Shown: in pieces, positions 1 to 10,258 of the stretch | Layout of the letters: every line of letters begins with the position of its first letter | Numbering within the stretch: the first letter of the stretch is position 1 | Source: Priapulus caudatus | Lineage: Eukaryota; Priapulida; Priapulimorpha; Priapulimorphida; Priapulidae | Assembly: GCF_000485595.1 (NCBI RefSeq) | Contig: NW_014577269.1 | Location: 272,966 to 297,803 of the forward strand | Reading direction: 5' to 3' | Length of the DNA stretch: 24,838 nucleotides | Translations under genes and position numbers: made by a program | The notes under the pieces: model-generated | Databases searched by the model: none | What the model saw: the letters and a program-made list of their open reading frames with translations, nothing else | What the model was told of the DNA's origin: nothing

Positions 1-627
1 ACTATCACACGCCCTCACGATCGTACAACCCTTGCTACTACATCACCACGTCGGCACACGACTTCTCATCATGCTCACTGTACTCGATCCACAACGACAA
101 CCATTGTAGTCATCCCACCAGAAGACTTCGCATTGCTACGACCGTTTCAATGCACCACGCACGCCCCACACTACTCTGCCACCTCACTCTTGCCACACCG
201 AAACGACGCAACCTAATACTTACATTGTGCATCGAGCTCAACTACTCCAGAGCTCATTTGGCAACCAGTGTGTAAATAGTACTCAGAGCATTCCTTCGGC
301 ATTTGACTGCGCGTTGGTATATCAGGATGGCAATTGCGACCACGGCTCATGACACTGAATCCATTTCGTGCCAATACTAATCTTGAATAAAGACATGTGG
401 CGTAGTAAGAGCACGGACCTTGTTGCCGTACCCGTACTGTACATGTACCAAAAACAATATAGTGCTGGCACCGGTGCGCTGCAAATGCAACATGGCCTGC
501 ATGAACCATACAACAATGTTCTAGGGTGTGACTGTTTTTAAAACTACATATTCTGACAATTCTGGTATGCTATATATATGTTCTTTAATGTTGGCCTGTA
601 GACTGTTGTATAGACCAGTAACATACA
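1..627. other. No supported gene
   Basis: Frame 1 is open from the window edge to a stop near 213. It encodes a Thr/His/Arg/Pro-rich peptide that follows from the C- and A-rich composition (cac, acg and acc triplets), and I recognise no domain. It could be the end of an exon entering from the left, but nothing supports that beyond openness. A minus-strand frame at 213-509 is also open but unrecognised. An AATAAA occurs near 385 without other support. Confidence 0.4.
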
Positions 628-970
628 CCATGTTGAAATCCAAGATGGCCGCCCATCCTATCGCTTTTCTAAGTGTCATAATTCTGTTCTCCATTATCGA
701 AAATGTGGGTTTAGACATCAAAATATGTCTCCTACGACGTCTTGGAGTGTTAGTTATTCAAAATAAACAAATTTCACTGGCGGCGAATATTGAAATCACA
801 ATATGGCCGTTATCCTATGTTTCCCTCTAAGTGTGATAAATTGGGTTCTCCCACTATGCGAAAATGTCGGGTATAGCCACCAACATTATGTCTCTACGAC
901 GTCTGGGAGTCCAGATATTTCAGAAAAACCATTTTCGCTGGTGTGTCATTTGGATTTCAAGATGGCCGCC
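628..970. repeat. Diverged 159-bp tandem repeat, about 2.1 copies
   Basis: Landmarks recur at a constant spacing. A GAAATC/ATTTC followed by a C-A-A-x-ATGGCCG core starts at about 641, 799 and 958. An ACGACGTCT-GGAGT block occurs at 734 and 896. A CGAAAATGT-GGGT-TAG block lies between them in each of the first two units. The copies are perhaps 65-70% alike by eye, and the third stops after about 20 bp. AAGATGGCCGCC-containing repeats are common in marine invertebrate genomes (from memory), and the core also resembles a YY1 site. Confidence 0.7.
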
Positions 971-1357
971 ACAATACGCAAAAGTCAGCCTGGAAACCAT
1001 ACCCAGTGAAACTCCCCAAAGGTACATAGAAATGATATTTACCCGTTTCCCAGGCCTCCAGCCTCTACCCAAAAAGTTTAGGCTCATCCTTATTTTAGCT
1101 CTTTTTGAAATCTGCCCCCTGACTATATACCCCGTGGTAGCTTGAAAACAAACTCCGAATTTCGTAAAATTTCTTAAATAAAACAATGTATTACCACATT
1201 TGACCTCATCTGTTACATGTTGCAACTATCGCTACACTTCTTAATTACTATTTACCTTGAAGTACACGTTAAAATAAGAGAATTTCGAACAGCTATACTA
1301 TTTGAACGTTGTAAAACGCCATTCTGGATGTTCTTATGTCTCTTCTTGTACGCGAAA
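971..1357. other. No gene seen
   Basis: AT-rich sequence without a convincing coding frame. The minus-strand open frame at 920-1225 lies over the end of the 159-bp repeat and matches nothing I know. Confidence 0.4.
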
Positions 1358-1428
1358 ATTCACGAACTTTCGCTACGTATTATGAGATATCATAGATATC
1401 TCATAATACGTAGCGAAAGTTCGTGAAT
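1358..1428. repeat. Near-perfect hairpin: 34-bp inverted arms with a 3-nt loop
   Basis: Left arm 1358-1391 and right arm 1395-1428 are exact reverse complements, separated only by ATA. Weaker complementarity continues outside: AAAACGCCATT at about 1313-1323 mirrors an AAATGGCGGCGTTTT block at 1432-1446, with different spacing. This suggests a foldback or MITE-like element whose inner arms stayed intact, or a recent palindromic duplication. As RNA it would form a long, stable stem. Confidence 0.9.
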
Positions 1429-1439
1429 GGAAAATGGCG

Positions 1440-2340
1440 GCGTTTTTTGAGTTTTATCTTATCAATTTATAAACAATTACTCGCTGACACGTAAGTACAT
1501 GCTCAGTGATAGCGCACATATAAGAAATCGAGGCGTGGAAGTACAGAGAAGCTGTAATTAAGAATCATAAAAAGTTTGATAATTTAACGTTAAATAGCAG
1601 CGCACGTAGGGCCTACTGCCGAACAAAATTCTAATGCGTCGGGTTGTAACCCTCTCGCCACGTAGTGTTAAGCGAGATGAGAACTTGTGGCTACTGAATG
1701 TTTAACTTCATTATTACATGGTTATTTCTACTTACATTATTGGGCTTACAAAAATCTCAGACACGCAGACACAGATACACAGAACAAAACGAAATAGAAA
1801 CAGAACGAAAACAAAACAGCGCCCCCTATTTTCAGGCAAATCTTTCCTTTTTTGTCTTTCTTTTTTGTCTTTTTTAAGCCTTTTTTACGGTTTTCAACTG
1901 AGTATAGTTTAGAACCCGTCCCGTGTATTCATCGATCTTTTCTGTGAATTTGGCGCTATTTTGATCCAAACTGACGGAGCCTTTCATTAACATACATACA
2001 ACATTCGCCAAATTATAGTAAGATAATACTAGATCAATCGCGGGGTTGTTGGCGCTACACCCCATCATAGTTGGCGGTTCTTAACTAAATCAATGTTCGA
2101 TAATGCAACGAACAGCGTCAATGTGTTCCTACACTAGGAGTATGTTTATCGGCCCCTTTCAAGTTCGTGAAAATGTACCACGGCTATATATTTTGCGGCT
2201 TGCGAGGCAGTCGACAGGTTAGCTGACACGTAACGAACGGATCTTTCTCGCGGATGTGTTTTATAAACGTCATAATCCTCATTATAATGCTAATAAAAAC
2301 GCTCCTGCTACGCGCGCATGTAGTTATTTGTCTATATTGT
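1440..2340. other. No supported gene
   Basis: A minus-strand open frame of 64 codons (1874-2068) starts with tandem ATGs in a fair Kozak context (AACTATGATGG). Its residue mix is protein-like, but it has no recognisable domain and ends in a T-rich stretch. I see no good splice sites around it. The rest is AT-rich with A-rich and T-rich runs at 1760-1890. Confidence 0.3.
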
Positions 2341-2344
2341 TGCT

Positions 2345-2610
2345 GTCTCGCTCTCCCTGTCTCTCTCTCTCTCTATCTCACTATTCTTCTATCTCTCTAT
2401 GTATATATCCAACTATCTCCTTATCTCAGGGTTTCTCTATCGCTCTATCTCTCTACTACTCAATCTCTCTATCTCTACATCTGTTCGTCTCTCCATCTCT
2501 CCATCTCCCTATCTCTCCATTTCTCTATAACTCTATCTCTCTATGTCTATCCATCTCTCTCTATCGTTCTATCTTTCTATATCTCTATCTCTCTTGATCT
2601 CTCTCACTAT
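2345..2610. repeat. Degenerate TCTC/CTAT pyrimidine-rich simple repeat
   Basis: Long run of CTCTCTAT-type units on the plus strand. It produces overlapping spurious frames rich in Ser, Leu, Tyr and Ile. No gene. Confidence 0.9.
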
Positions 2611-2643
2611 TAATATATATATATATATATATAATATATATAT
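2611..2643. repeat. (TA)n microsatellite
   Basis: Alternating TA with one interruption. Confidence 0.95.
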
Positions 2644-2702
2644 GTCTATCTATCGATCGATCTATCTATCTATCTATCTATCTATCTATATATCTATCAA
2701 TT

Positions 2703-2750
<48 letters not shown>

Positions 2751-2778
2751 GATCTATCGATCTATCTTTATCTTTCTT
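2644..2778. repeat. (CTAT)n microsatellite with ATCG variants
   Basis: About 30 units of TCTA, with scattered GATC variants such as ATCGATCGATC. Confidence 0.95.
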
Positions 2779-2780
2779 TG

Positions 2781-2871
2781 GGTGTTTGTGTGTGTGTGTG
2801 TGTGTGTGTGTGCGTGCGGGCGTGCGTGCGCGTGCGTGCGTGCGCGCGCGCGTGCGTGTGTGTGTGTGTGT
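2781..2871. repeat. (TG)n with a CGTG/CG-rich centre
   Basis: Pure TG at both sides of a GCGTGCG-type core. Alternating purine-pyrimidine over about 90 bp, including a CGCGCGCGCG run, is a classic Z-DNA-prone sequence. Confidence 0.95.
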
Positions 2872-3121
2872 ACGCTTTCATTCTCCCATGATCATGTGAA
2901 CACGCGCCTGTGGCTCTGTGCGCTTGTTTCAAAAATTTTTACATATGCGGTAATCGATCGTCAGCAGCTTGAGGGAGTGCAGGCACGGATTTAAAAATGC
3001 CCTGCTCCTCCACCGAGTACCGTTACTGTACCCGCACGAGTGTCAAATATCCAACTATTTTATGTGTTTTCCCTACATTTTTTCTTTTTTCGCTTATTTT
3101 TCACGTCCATAACCATCCCAT

Positions 3122-3235
3122 AAAGCAGCCACAACAAAGCAAAAACAACAAAAATGACAGCGTCAATATCAACAGCAATAAAAGCAACAACAACAATAAT
3201 AACCATAACAACAAACGATAAAAACGAGAGCATTC

Positions 3236-3272
<37 letters not shown>
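3122..3272. repeat. A-rich AAC/CAA tract and (AAT)n microsatellite
   Basis: CAA/AAC-rich DNA runs into an AAT trinucleotide array at 3238-3272. The Asn-rich and poly-Leu/Tyr frames here are artefacts. Confidence 0.9.
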
Positions 3273-3274
<2 letters not shown>

Positions 3275-3434
3275 CAATGATAACATTCATATAATAGATA
3301 CAATGATAGCCTGTATTAAAAAGAAATAAATCAATACTAACTTAATCAATATATATACCGATGCGAAGAATATAATGTAAATGAGCAACGACGACAGAAA
3401 AGAAGTGTATGAAAATGAGCTCTCGCGTGCTTAC

Positions 3435-3519
3435 CTAGTCGTAGTAGGTTAGTTTTTCTCTTGCTGTCTGTATCCTCGGAATCTCCAAGCGATTTATCTG
3501 ATCGCAGCCTCTTCAACAT
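3435..3519 (-). CDS. Candidate first coding exon of an unknown gene (partial)
   Basis: Read on the minus strand, an ATG at 3519-3517 in a strong Kozak context (GCCGCCGCCATGT) opens a 28-codon frame, followed by one base and then a textbook splice donor (CTAG|GTAAGC, GT at 3434-3433). The intron phase is 1. The peptide starts MLKRLRSDKSLGDSEDTDSK and continues with a basic RKTN stretch. It is charged, lacks a signal peptide, and has two basic clusters (KRLR and SKRK) that could be a nuclear localisation signal. The DNA upstream is CpG-rich. I do not recognise the protein. Later exons would lie at lower coordinates or beyond the left edge, and I found none. On the plus strand the same block offers a competing ATG at 3518 starting MAAATSQQRL that runs 37 codons without a donor. 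What is seen is the ATG, frame and donor; that it is a real exon is inference. Confidence 0.4.
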
Positions 3520-3660
3520 GGCGGCGGCGACGTCTCAGCAGCGGCTGATGGCTGATCGCACGAAAACCCCCCCCACAGCGCTAAGCATTAGCACAACATA
3601 TCTGATAGCCTATCTTTCACGCGCTTGCTGACGACTAATCCCTCATAGCGGAGTGTTGGT
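3520..3660 (-). promoter_or_regulatory. CpG-rich 5' region upstream of the minus-strand exon
   Basis: Contains CGCCGCCGCC, GACGTC and several other CpGs, a run of eight G (minus strand), and a plus-strand ATGGCGGC block that resembles a YY1 site often found near animal transcription starts. No TATA box is evident. Promoter status is inferred from composition and from its place next to the exon candidate. Confidence 0.3.
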
Positions 3661-4370
3661 CGCCACCGCATGTAGCTTCATTGTCGTCCTGGCCGCGTCT
3701 GTCTATGTGTGTCAGAGCGTGGATGTCTGGCGTGTAGAATGCGCTGTAGAAAGGGGCCGGGCGTCCTGCGCGGCGACGTACGCGTGCAGATGCAGTTACG
3801 TACAGAAGCCGGCTGAACGACGTCGAAATATTGATCACGAATCGCTGATGCTCATCCGGCTCTGCGTATTAATCTCCTTGCATTCTGAGTAAATTGTGCT
3901 GGTTCTCACCATTTCACAGTCGTCAGCTGCGTTCCAAGGTCATAGAGCCGGTGACAAGCAAGAGCAACGATACACGCATCTAAGATAGCATACCGCGTAC
4001 ACACAGAGACACACATCACAGGCGCATACATACCTACACGCTGACACATTTTATACGTATCAAGTAACTAATTTTTTTTAAATATTTTTATAAACATCTA
4101 TTTATTTATTTATTTATTTGTACATACATATGCGTATATTTATTCTTTTGTGTGTAGCTTGCCTGCGGGCATGGAGATAAGATATATAGCGACAGCATGT
4201 AGAGAGCGAAACATAGAGGGAGAGTGGGAGAGTGGTCATCGCTATCGTGGCGAACACAGGAGGAGCACGTGGGAGGGCACGAGAAAGCGATGAGAAAAAC
4301 GGAGGGGCGAAGGGTTGATAGAAAGTGCGAGGAAAAGAGGAGTGGAGGGAGAAGACATTTAAACTATTCC
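3661..4370. other. No supported gene; purine-rich stretch at 4190-4360
   Basis: An open plus frame at 3653-3892 has a hydrophobic N-terminus but starts at TTG and has no recognisable homology. 4081-4120 holds a TTTA microsatellite. 4190-4360 is GA-rich on the plus strand. Confidence 0.4.
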
Positions 4371-4760
4371 GTTCCGTTACAACGAAGCCGATAGTTATCG
4401 TAAGAAAGTAATTCCAATATCTAGCTTATGCTAACCATATCTTTTGGTAAAGAGCTCATAAAGAGAAAGGAGGATAAGATACGCATAGTATATATATACA
4501 ATACAGAGCAATTATTTTAATATATCACAATAGCGAGCTACGAGAGATGACAAAATTTATCCTCGAATTTAAGCAGGGCGCTGATGAACGATGCTTTTTG
4601 TGTATTCTGTAACGAAGGAAAAGAACGTGTCAGATTTCTTCTTAAATTTATAATGGAAGAGTAACTAATCGTAGAACTAAAGGTCGATAGTAATGCTATA
4701 ACGTGCGAGAAATATTTTATTATGGATTAGACAGATTCCCTGTAATTGATTTATTTTATG
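4371..4760. other. AT-rich DNA, nothing recognised
   Basis: All frames are closed within short distances. I see no repeats or clear signals before the TGGA satellite begins. Confidence 0.4.
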
Positions 4761-5010
4761 ATGTTTCATCGGTGTATGAATAGATAGGTGAATGGATAGA
4801 TTAATGGATAGATGGATGAATTAGTGGACAGATAGATAAATGAATCCACGAGGAGATAGATTGGTGGATGAATGGATAAATGAATGTATCGGTGGCTGTG
4901 AGAATGGGTATAGTGATGGATAATTGCATGAATAAATGAATGGGTGTATGAATGGAGGAGTGATTAAATGTATGAGTGAGTGGATAGATAGATGGCTAAA
5001 TACGTTATTG

Positions 5011-5292
5011 AACTAGAGCACCCTGAGAGCGCAGACCTCCGCCAAGGCAGCTCAATTCTCTCACTGTCAAAAATTTAATTAATTAAATAATTAATTGGAT
5101 CCGGATCACCACCAAAATATCATCAATTCTAAGTTACCCCATTTCTGACCTATCCTGAAAATTTTATGACAATCCGTCCATAACTTTTTCAGTTAGGCTG
5201 TACACAAACAAACCCGCAAACCAACAAACACACGCCGAACAAACACACGCCGGTGAAAGCCTAACCTCCTGCCAACCCCTTGGCGGAGGTAA
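5011..5292. mobile_element. Short interspersed TIR element inserted in the satellite
   Basis: About 280 bp of non-satellite DNA interrupts the TGGA array. It is bounded by exact 12-bp inverted repeats, CCTCCGCCAAGG (5036-5047) and CCTTGGCGGAGG (5278-5289). Inside are GGATCCGGATCACCACCAAAAT, split here as GGATCCGGATC and ACCACCAAAAT, then CCCATTTCTGACC, CAATCCGTCCATAACTTTTT and AAACAAAC-type runs. From memory this combination marks a non-coding repeat spread over many animal phyla, but I cannot name the family with confidence. A short GAGCACCCTGAGAGCGCAGA leader precedes the left TIR, as in copies I recall. Confidence 0.75.
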
Positions 5293-6960
5293 TAAATAAA
5301 TGGCTGTGTGGACGGATGCATGAAGAGAAGAATATACAGATACATGGATAGATTAATGGATGATTATTGATGGACGGATGAATGGATGGGTGTATTGTTT
5401 GATGGATCGATGGATGAATAAAAGGAGAGATAGATGGATGAAGGGAAGCATGGGTAGATTGATTGATTGAAGAAAAGATGAATGGATAAATCGATGGATA
5501 GATTCGTCATGGAGGGATGGAAGGATTGATAGACTGATGATTGGATAGCTGGATGGATGGATGGATGAATGGATGTATAGATAGATGGATGGGTGAATGG
5601 ATGGATGGATATATGGATGGATGTATGGATGGATGGATGAATGAATAAATGGGTGGATGGGTGAATGGATGGACGAATATATGAATGGATGAATGGATAC
5701 ATGGATAGGTTTAAGGATGCATCGATGGATAAATAACGGAAGGATAGATGGATAGATGGACTGATGGATGGTTTGATGGATGGATGGATTGATGCTTGGA
5801 CAAATGCATGCATAGATCAATAGATAGATGGAAGGAAGGGTAGGTGGATGGATTCATTCATTGATGAATCAATGTACTGATGGGTGGCTAAAAGGATGGC
5901 TAGGTGGGTTGGTGGACGGATGCATAAATGAACGGATGAATAGATAGACGTATAGATGGATTGATGGGCGGATGGGTAGATTGCTTGATTGATGAATAGA
6001 TAGACGTATCGATGGTTTGATATGCGGATGGGTGGATTGCTTGATTAATGGAGGAATTGACGTATGGATGGTTTGATATGCTGATAGGTGGATTAATTAA
6101 TTGCTGGATAGATGGATAAACGGATAGATTGATGGATGAATAGAAGTATGGGTGGATTGATTGATTGATAGATGGATGAATGGATGAATGAATGAATGGA
6201 TGAATAGATGAATGGATGGATGGATAGATGGATGGATGGATGGATGGATGGATGGATAGATGGGTGGATGGATGCATGGACGGATGAACGGATGGATGGA
6301 TGGATGGACGGACGGATCGATGGATGGACGGACGGACGGATGGATGAATGGATAGATGGATAGATGGATGGATGGATGGATTAATGGATGGATGGATAGA
6401 TGGATGGATTAATGGATGGATGGATAGATGAATGGATGAATGGATGAATGGATGAATAGATGGATTGATGGAGGAATAGATTGATAGATGGATGGATGGA
6501 TGGATGGATGGATGGATGGATGGATGGATGGATGGATGGATGGATGGATGGATGGATGGATGGATGGATGGATGGATGGATGGATGGATGGATGGATGGA
6601 TGAAGTGGATGGATGGATGGATCATGGAGGATGGCAGGATGGATGGAGGACTGGATGGATGGATGGATGGATGGATGGATGGATGGATGGATGGATGGAT
6701 GATGGAGCGATGGATGAGTGGATGGATGGATGATGGATGGATGGATGGATGGATGGATGGATGGATGGATGGATGGATGGATGGATTGATGGATGAAAGG
6801 ATGGATGAATTGATTTACAGTTTGATGAATGAATGGACGAATGGATGGATTGATATGGATGAACAGATGCATGCATGCCTGATTGCATGATTAGATGAAT
6901 GGATGGCTTGAGGGATGGATGAATGGATTGATGGATGAATGGATGGGTGTGTAGATGGAT

Positions 6961-7096
6961 GAATGAAAAATGTATGAATATATGGATGGATGGATAAATG
7001 AAGCGAAGCAGATATGGAATTCGATTGATGAATGATGCGTTGTAGGAATGGTATGAATGAAAAATGTATGAATATATGGATGGATGGATAAATGAA
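6961..7096. repeat. 94-bp-spaced duplication inside the satellite
   Basis: A block of about 42 bp beginning GAATGAAAAATGTATGAATA occurs at 6961 and again at 7055, nearly identical. The sequence between is unusually non-repetitive (GCGAAGCAGATATGG, ATGCGTTGTAGG), which marks this as a local tandem duplication and not chance similarity of TGGA units. Confidence 0.85.
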
Positions 7097-8124
7097 CGAA
7101 CAGATGGATGGATGAATGAATGGATGGGTGGAAGAATGGGTGGATGGTTTGATAGATGGATGGATGGATAGATTTATGGATGGATGGGTGTACAGATGAA
7201 TACATAGATACATGGATGGACGGATTTCCTAATGAATAGAGAGGAAGAGAGATAGATGGATGGATTACCTCATTGATAAACCAATGTATCAATGGTTGAA
7301 TGAAAGAATGAATTGATGTATAAATGCTAAATAGATGGGACGGGGAAATGGATAATTGAATGGATAGATCGATGGATGGAAAGATGGATGGATGGAAAGA
7401 TGGATGGATGGATGGATGGATGGATGGATGGATGGTATAGATGGATGGATGGATGATGGATGGATGGATGGATGATGGGATCGGATCGGATGGATGGAAT
7501 GGATGGATGGATGGATGGATGGCATGGATGGATGGATGATGGATGGATGGATGGATGGATGATGGATGGTGGATGGATGGATGGATGGATGGATGGATGG
7601 ATGGATGCGATGATGCATGTGGATGGATGGATGGATGTGATGGATGGATAAATGGATGGATGGATGGATGGCATGGATGGATGATGGATGATGGTGGATG
7701 GATGGATGGATGGATGGATAGATGGATGGATGGATGGGATGGATGGATGGGATGGATGGATGGATGGATGGATGGATGGATGGATGGATGGATGGATGGA
7801 TGGATGGATGGATGGATGGATAGATGGATGGACGGATGGATGGATAAATGGATGGATGGATGAATTGATGGAGGAATAGGTGGAGAGATGGATGGACGAA
7901 CAGATGGATAAATAAATGGAAGGGCAGATGGATGGATAAATAAACGAACAAATGGATGGATGAATGAATAGATGGGTGGAGGGATGCGTGGATGGATGGA
8001 TAGATGATACATAGATGCATGGGTGGGCGGATTTACTGATAAATAGATAGGAGGAGAGATAGATGGATGCATTAGTTCATTGATAAGCCAATATATCGAT
8101 GGTTGAATGACAGGATGCATTGAT
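7081..8124. repeat. Higher-order repeat of the satellite, period about 0.8 kb
   Basis: 7081-7317 and 7929-8124 align across irregular, non-TGGA landmarks: AAATGAACGAACAGATGG against AAATAAACGAACAAATGG, ACATAGATACATGG against ACATAGATGCATGG, and a TCATTGATAAACCAATGTAT block at 7270 against its variant at 8077 (offset 807). A third, more distant copy of the last landmark lies at 5857, and a fragment lies near 8381. So the array grew partly by segmental duplication, not only by slippage. Confidence 0.75.
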
Positions 8125-8400
8125 GGATGGATGGATGGATAAATTGATGAATAGATGGATGGATAGATAAATGGACGACGGATGTATGGATGAATGGATG
8201 GATGGAAGGATGGATGGAGTGATGGATGGGTGAATGAATGCATGGATTTATAAATAAAAAAGGTGGATAGACAGATGGGTCGATGGATGAATGGGTCGAT
8301 CAATCAATCGATTGATCGATTGATGAATGCATGGATATATGAATATATATAGATAGATGATGAATGGATGGATGGATGATTTCATGGATTGATAAGAGCG

Positions 8401-8640
8401 CAGTGATTTGTAGTGAATATGTGCGACTATAAAGGTAACGCACTGTCTATATTGTGTACAAATCCAAATCGACTGGGCCGCCTAATCACAGCTCATTAAT
8501 TTCCTCCACACATGCCGGCGGTAGCACACCAAGAGAAAACACGCCCGCTGCACATCCATGCGTAGTACTAGTTTGATCAAATGTGGTCACCGGAAAATCG
8601 CTCACCCGGAAAATTCGTTGAACGGAAAACTCGTCACCAA
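8401..8640. repeat. Unique DNA, then short GGTCACCGGAAAAT-type tandem motif (8585-8650)
   Basis: From about 8585, four to five variants of a 15-17-bp unit (GGTCACCGGAAAAT, CTCACCCGGAAAATT, GTTGAACGGAAAACT, CGTCACCAAAAAATT) follow each other. The motif resembles repeats seen in other invertebrates (memory only). The open frame across it is not a credible protein. Confidence 0.6.
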
Positions 8641-9300
8641 AAAATTGGTCAGAACTAGTAAAGCTAAATTTCCAATGGCTATAGGAAAGAGGAGAAGCCA
8701 GAGAGGTGGAGTACAGATGGTGGGAAGAATGAAAGGGAGAGACAGAAATGTGACAACTTTTTAAGGGCGGAGAAGCGAGGGAAGCAGGAGAGAAAGATCG
8801 AAAGTGAGGAGAATAAAGGATGAAGTCGAATGGAATATATAGGAAGAGGAGGAATAGAAAGTGATGACAGAAGAGTTAAGGGAGAATGAGGAATGATGTA
8901 GAAGAGGAGCTAGAACGAGATTTGGAAGAAGGATGATTGTAGAGTTGAAGGTGGAAGGGAGCTGGTAAAACGGGTAGGAAGAAAGAAGGGTGGAGAAGGT
9001 GAGACTCTGTAGAGGAGCACGGGGATAGAGAGACTGAGGAAGAGTGATAGTCAAGGAAAGCTGAGTTGCAGTCGGTAGGGAAGGAAAGGAAATAAAGGGA
9101 AATAAGCAAGATTCTGTAGTAGTAATGAGATGAGTACTTCACTCCAGTTTTAGTGTGACCAACTGTCTGTGACCAACTGTGACAATATGAGGTTTATAGT
9201 CAGCGAAGATGACGACGTGGGAACGTAGAGAATGGTGACGAGCTCTGAATTATGGAGAGAAGTAACCATCATTGATTTTGTCAGCAATAATCATGATAGG
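8641..9300. repeat. Purine-rich (GA-rich plus strand) low-complexity DNA
   Basis: Most of 8660-9110 is AGAGG/GGAAG-type sequence, so the minus-strand Ser/Leu-rich frames are compositional. A 15-bp direct duplication, TGTGACCAACTGTC, sits at about 9155-9182. No gene seen. Confidence 0.7.
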
Positions 9301-9419
9301 CTTAAGGAGGAATGGCTAGGTATTCGTTGAAAAGAATAAAGATTTAATTTTTCTCTTGAGATAATTAATTCTGTTTTTCGGAGGCATGAATATCTGCTCT
9401 TCTGCGGCAGAGAGAGCAC

Positions 9420-9471
9420 CCCCCCCCCACACGCACACGCACGCACACACGCACACACACACGCGCGCGTG

Positions 9472-9505
<34 letters not shown>

Positions 9506-9600
9506 GCGCACGAGAGAGAGAGAGAGCTGGAGGGAGGGTGATGCAGAAGGAGAGATCGGAAGAGAAAGAGGAGAGAGAAACAGAGACGGTGCGAGCATGA
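9420..9600. repeat. Compound C-run, (CA)n/(CG)n and (GA)n microsatellite
   Basis: Eight or more C are followed by CACACG/CACGC units with a CGCGCGCG centre, pure CA to about 9499, then GAGAGA to about 9525 and GA-rich DNA. Mirror image of the composition at 2781-2871. Confidence 0.95.
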
Positions 9601-10160
9601 TAAGAAAGGGAACCCCATTGATAATCCAGAATTCAGATCATGTCTGATATGACGAATCTTTTCCCCACATCCGTCAAGAATATATGCAGCTATATGTATT
9701 ACATGTACCAGCAAATTGGACAGAGAACGCGCGGGCGCGAAAGAAAGAGGGGGAGCGAGAGCCATACCGACAAATGAAAGAGGGTAAACGCGGGACTGAG
9801 TGGGAATCGGAAGATTAGCTAAACATTAATAAATTTAGGTTTAAATTGAATTAATTTAATGAGTTTGGAATTTGTTGGGAGAAGCTAGAGAGTTGCAATT
9901 TAAGAAAGTAGGTAGTATTCTCTAGTTGTCCTACGTATTGTAGTGATGCAGGCTCTTGCCTCTAGACACTAAACCAAACAAGTCAGTTTCTGCTCATCAC
10001 ACGGCCCCAAATATCGGACCCAAATACCTAAGACCCGGATGTTTGTTATTAATGTAGTATATATATATATACGATTCATCATAAATCTTGCGTAAATAAA
10101 AGATTGCAGTCAGTAAAACATAATGCATTGACTATACTACATCACACACCTAGTCTACAT
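9600..10160. other. No gene seen
   Basis: Mixed sequence with a short TA repeat at about 10060. The open minus frame running in from the CA repeat has no recognisable domain. Confidence 0.4.
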
Positions 10161-10258
10161 TGTTAAAAAATCAAATTTCTCTGCGTCAACTTTAAAATTA
10201 TCAGTATCTTTAATTTAGACACATTAGCTAGGCTGGACATCAAATGAAAAATGTTTAC

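Larger units (their letters stand above)
4762..8400. repeat. 3.6-kb degenerate TGGA/GATG satellite
   Basis: Built from TGGA units with frequent TGAA, TAGA, TGGG and ATGA variants. The most homogeneous cores are 6488-6600, 6655-6700, 6732-6785 and 7741-7822, while the flanks (4762-5000 and 8240-8390) are more decayed. Because the unit is 4 bp and contains no stop in either orientation, it creates long false frames: Met-Asp-Gly-Trp repeats on plus, and His-Pro-Ser-Ile repeats on minus of up to 470 codons. These change frame and composition exactly as the DNA unit does and should not be annotated as proteins. Confidence 0.97.

Noticed and set aside
1874-2068. 64-codon minus-strand frame with a reasonable start context
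   Set aside because: No domain, no splice sites, ends in a T-rich low-complexity stretch; kept only as a note in the region description.
2254-2994. Ser/Leu/Tyr-rich then Cys/Val/Arg-rich frames
   Set aside because: Generated by CTAT, TCTC and TG/CG microsatellites.
6488-6890. Met-Asp-Gly-Trp repeat frames on the plus strand
   Set aside because: The same tetranucleotide array read on the other strand; no initiation context, domain or splice structure.
6891-8303. 470-codon minus-strand open frame rich in His-Pro-Ser-Ile
   Set aside because: It is the direct translation of CCAT tetranucleotide repeats, which contain no stop codon. Its composition follows the DNA unit, and overlapping frames on both strands are open in the same way.
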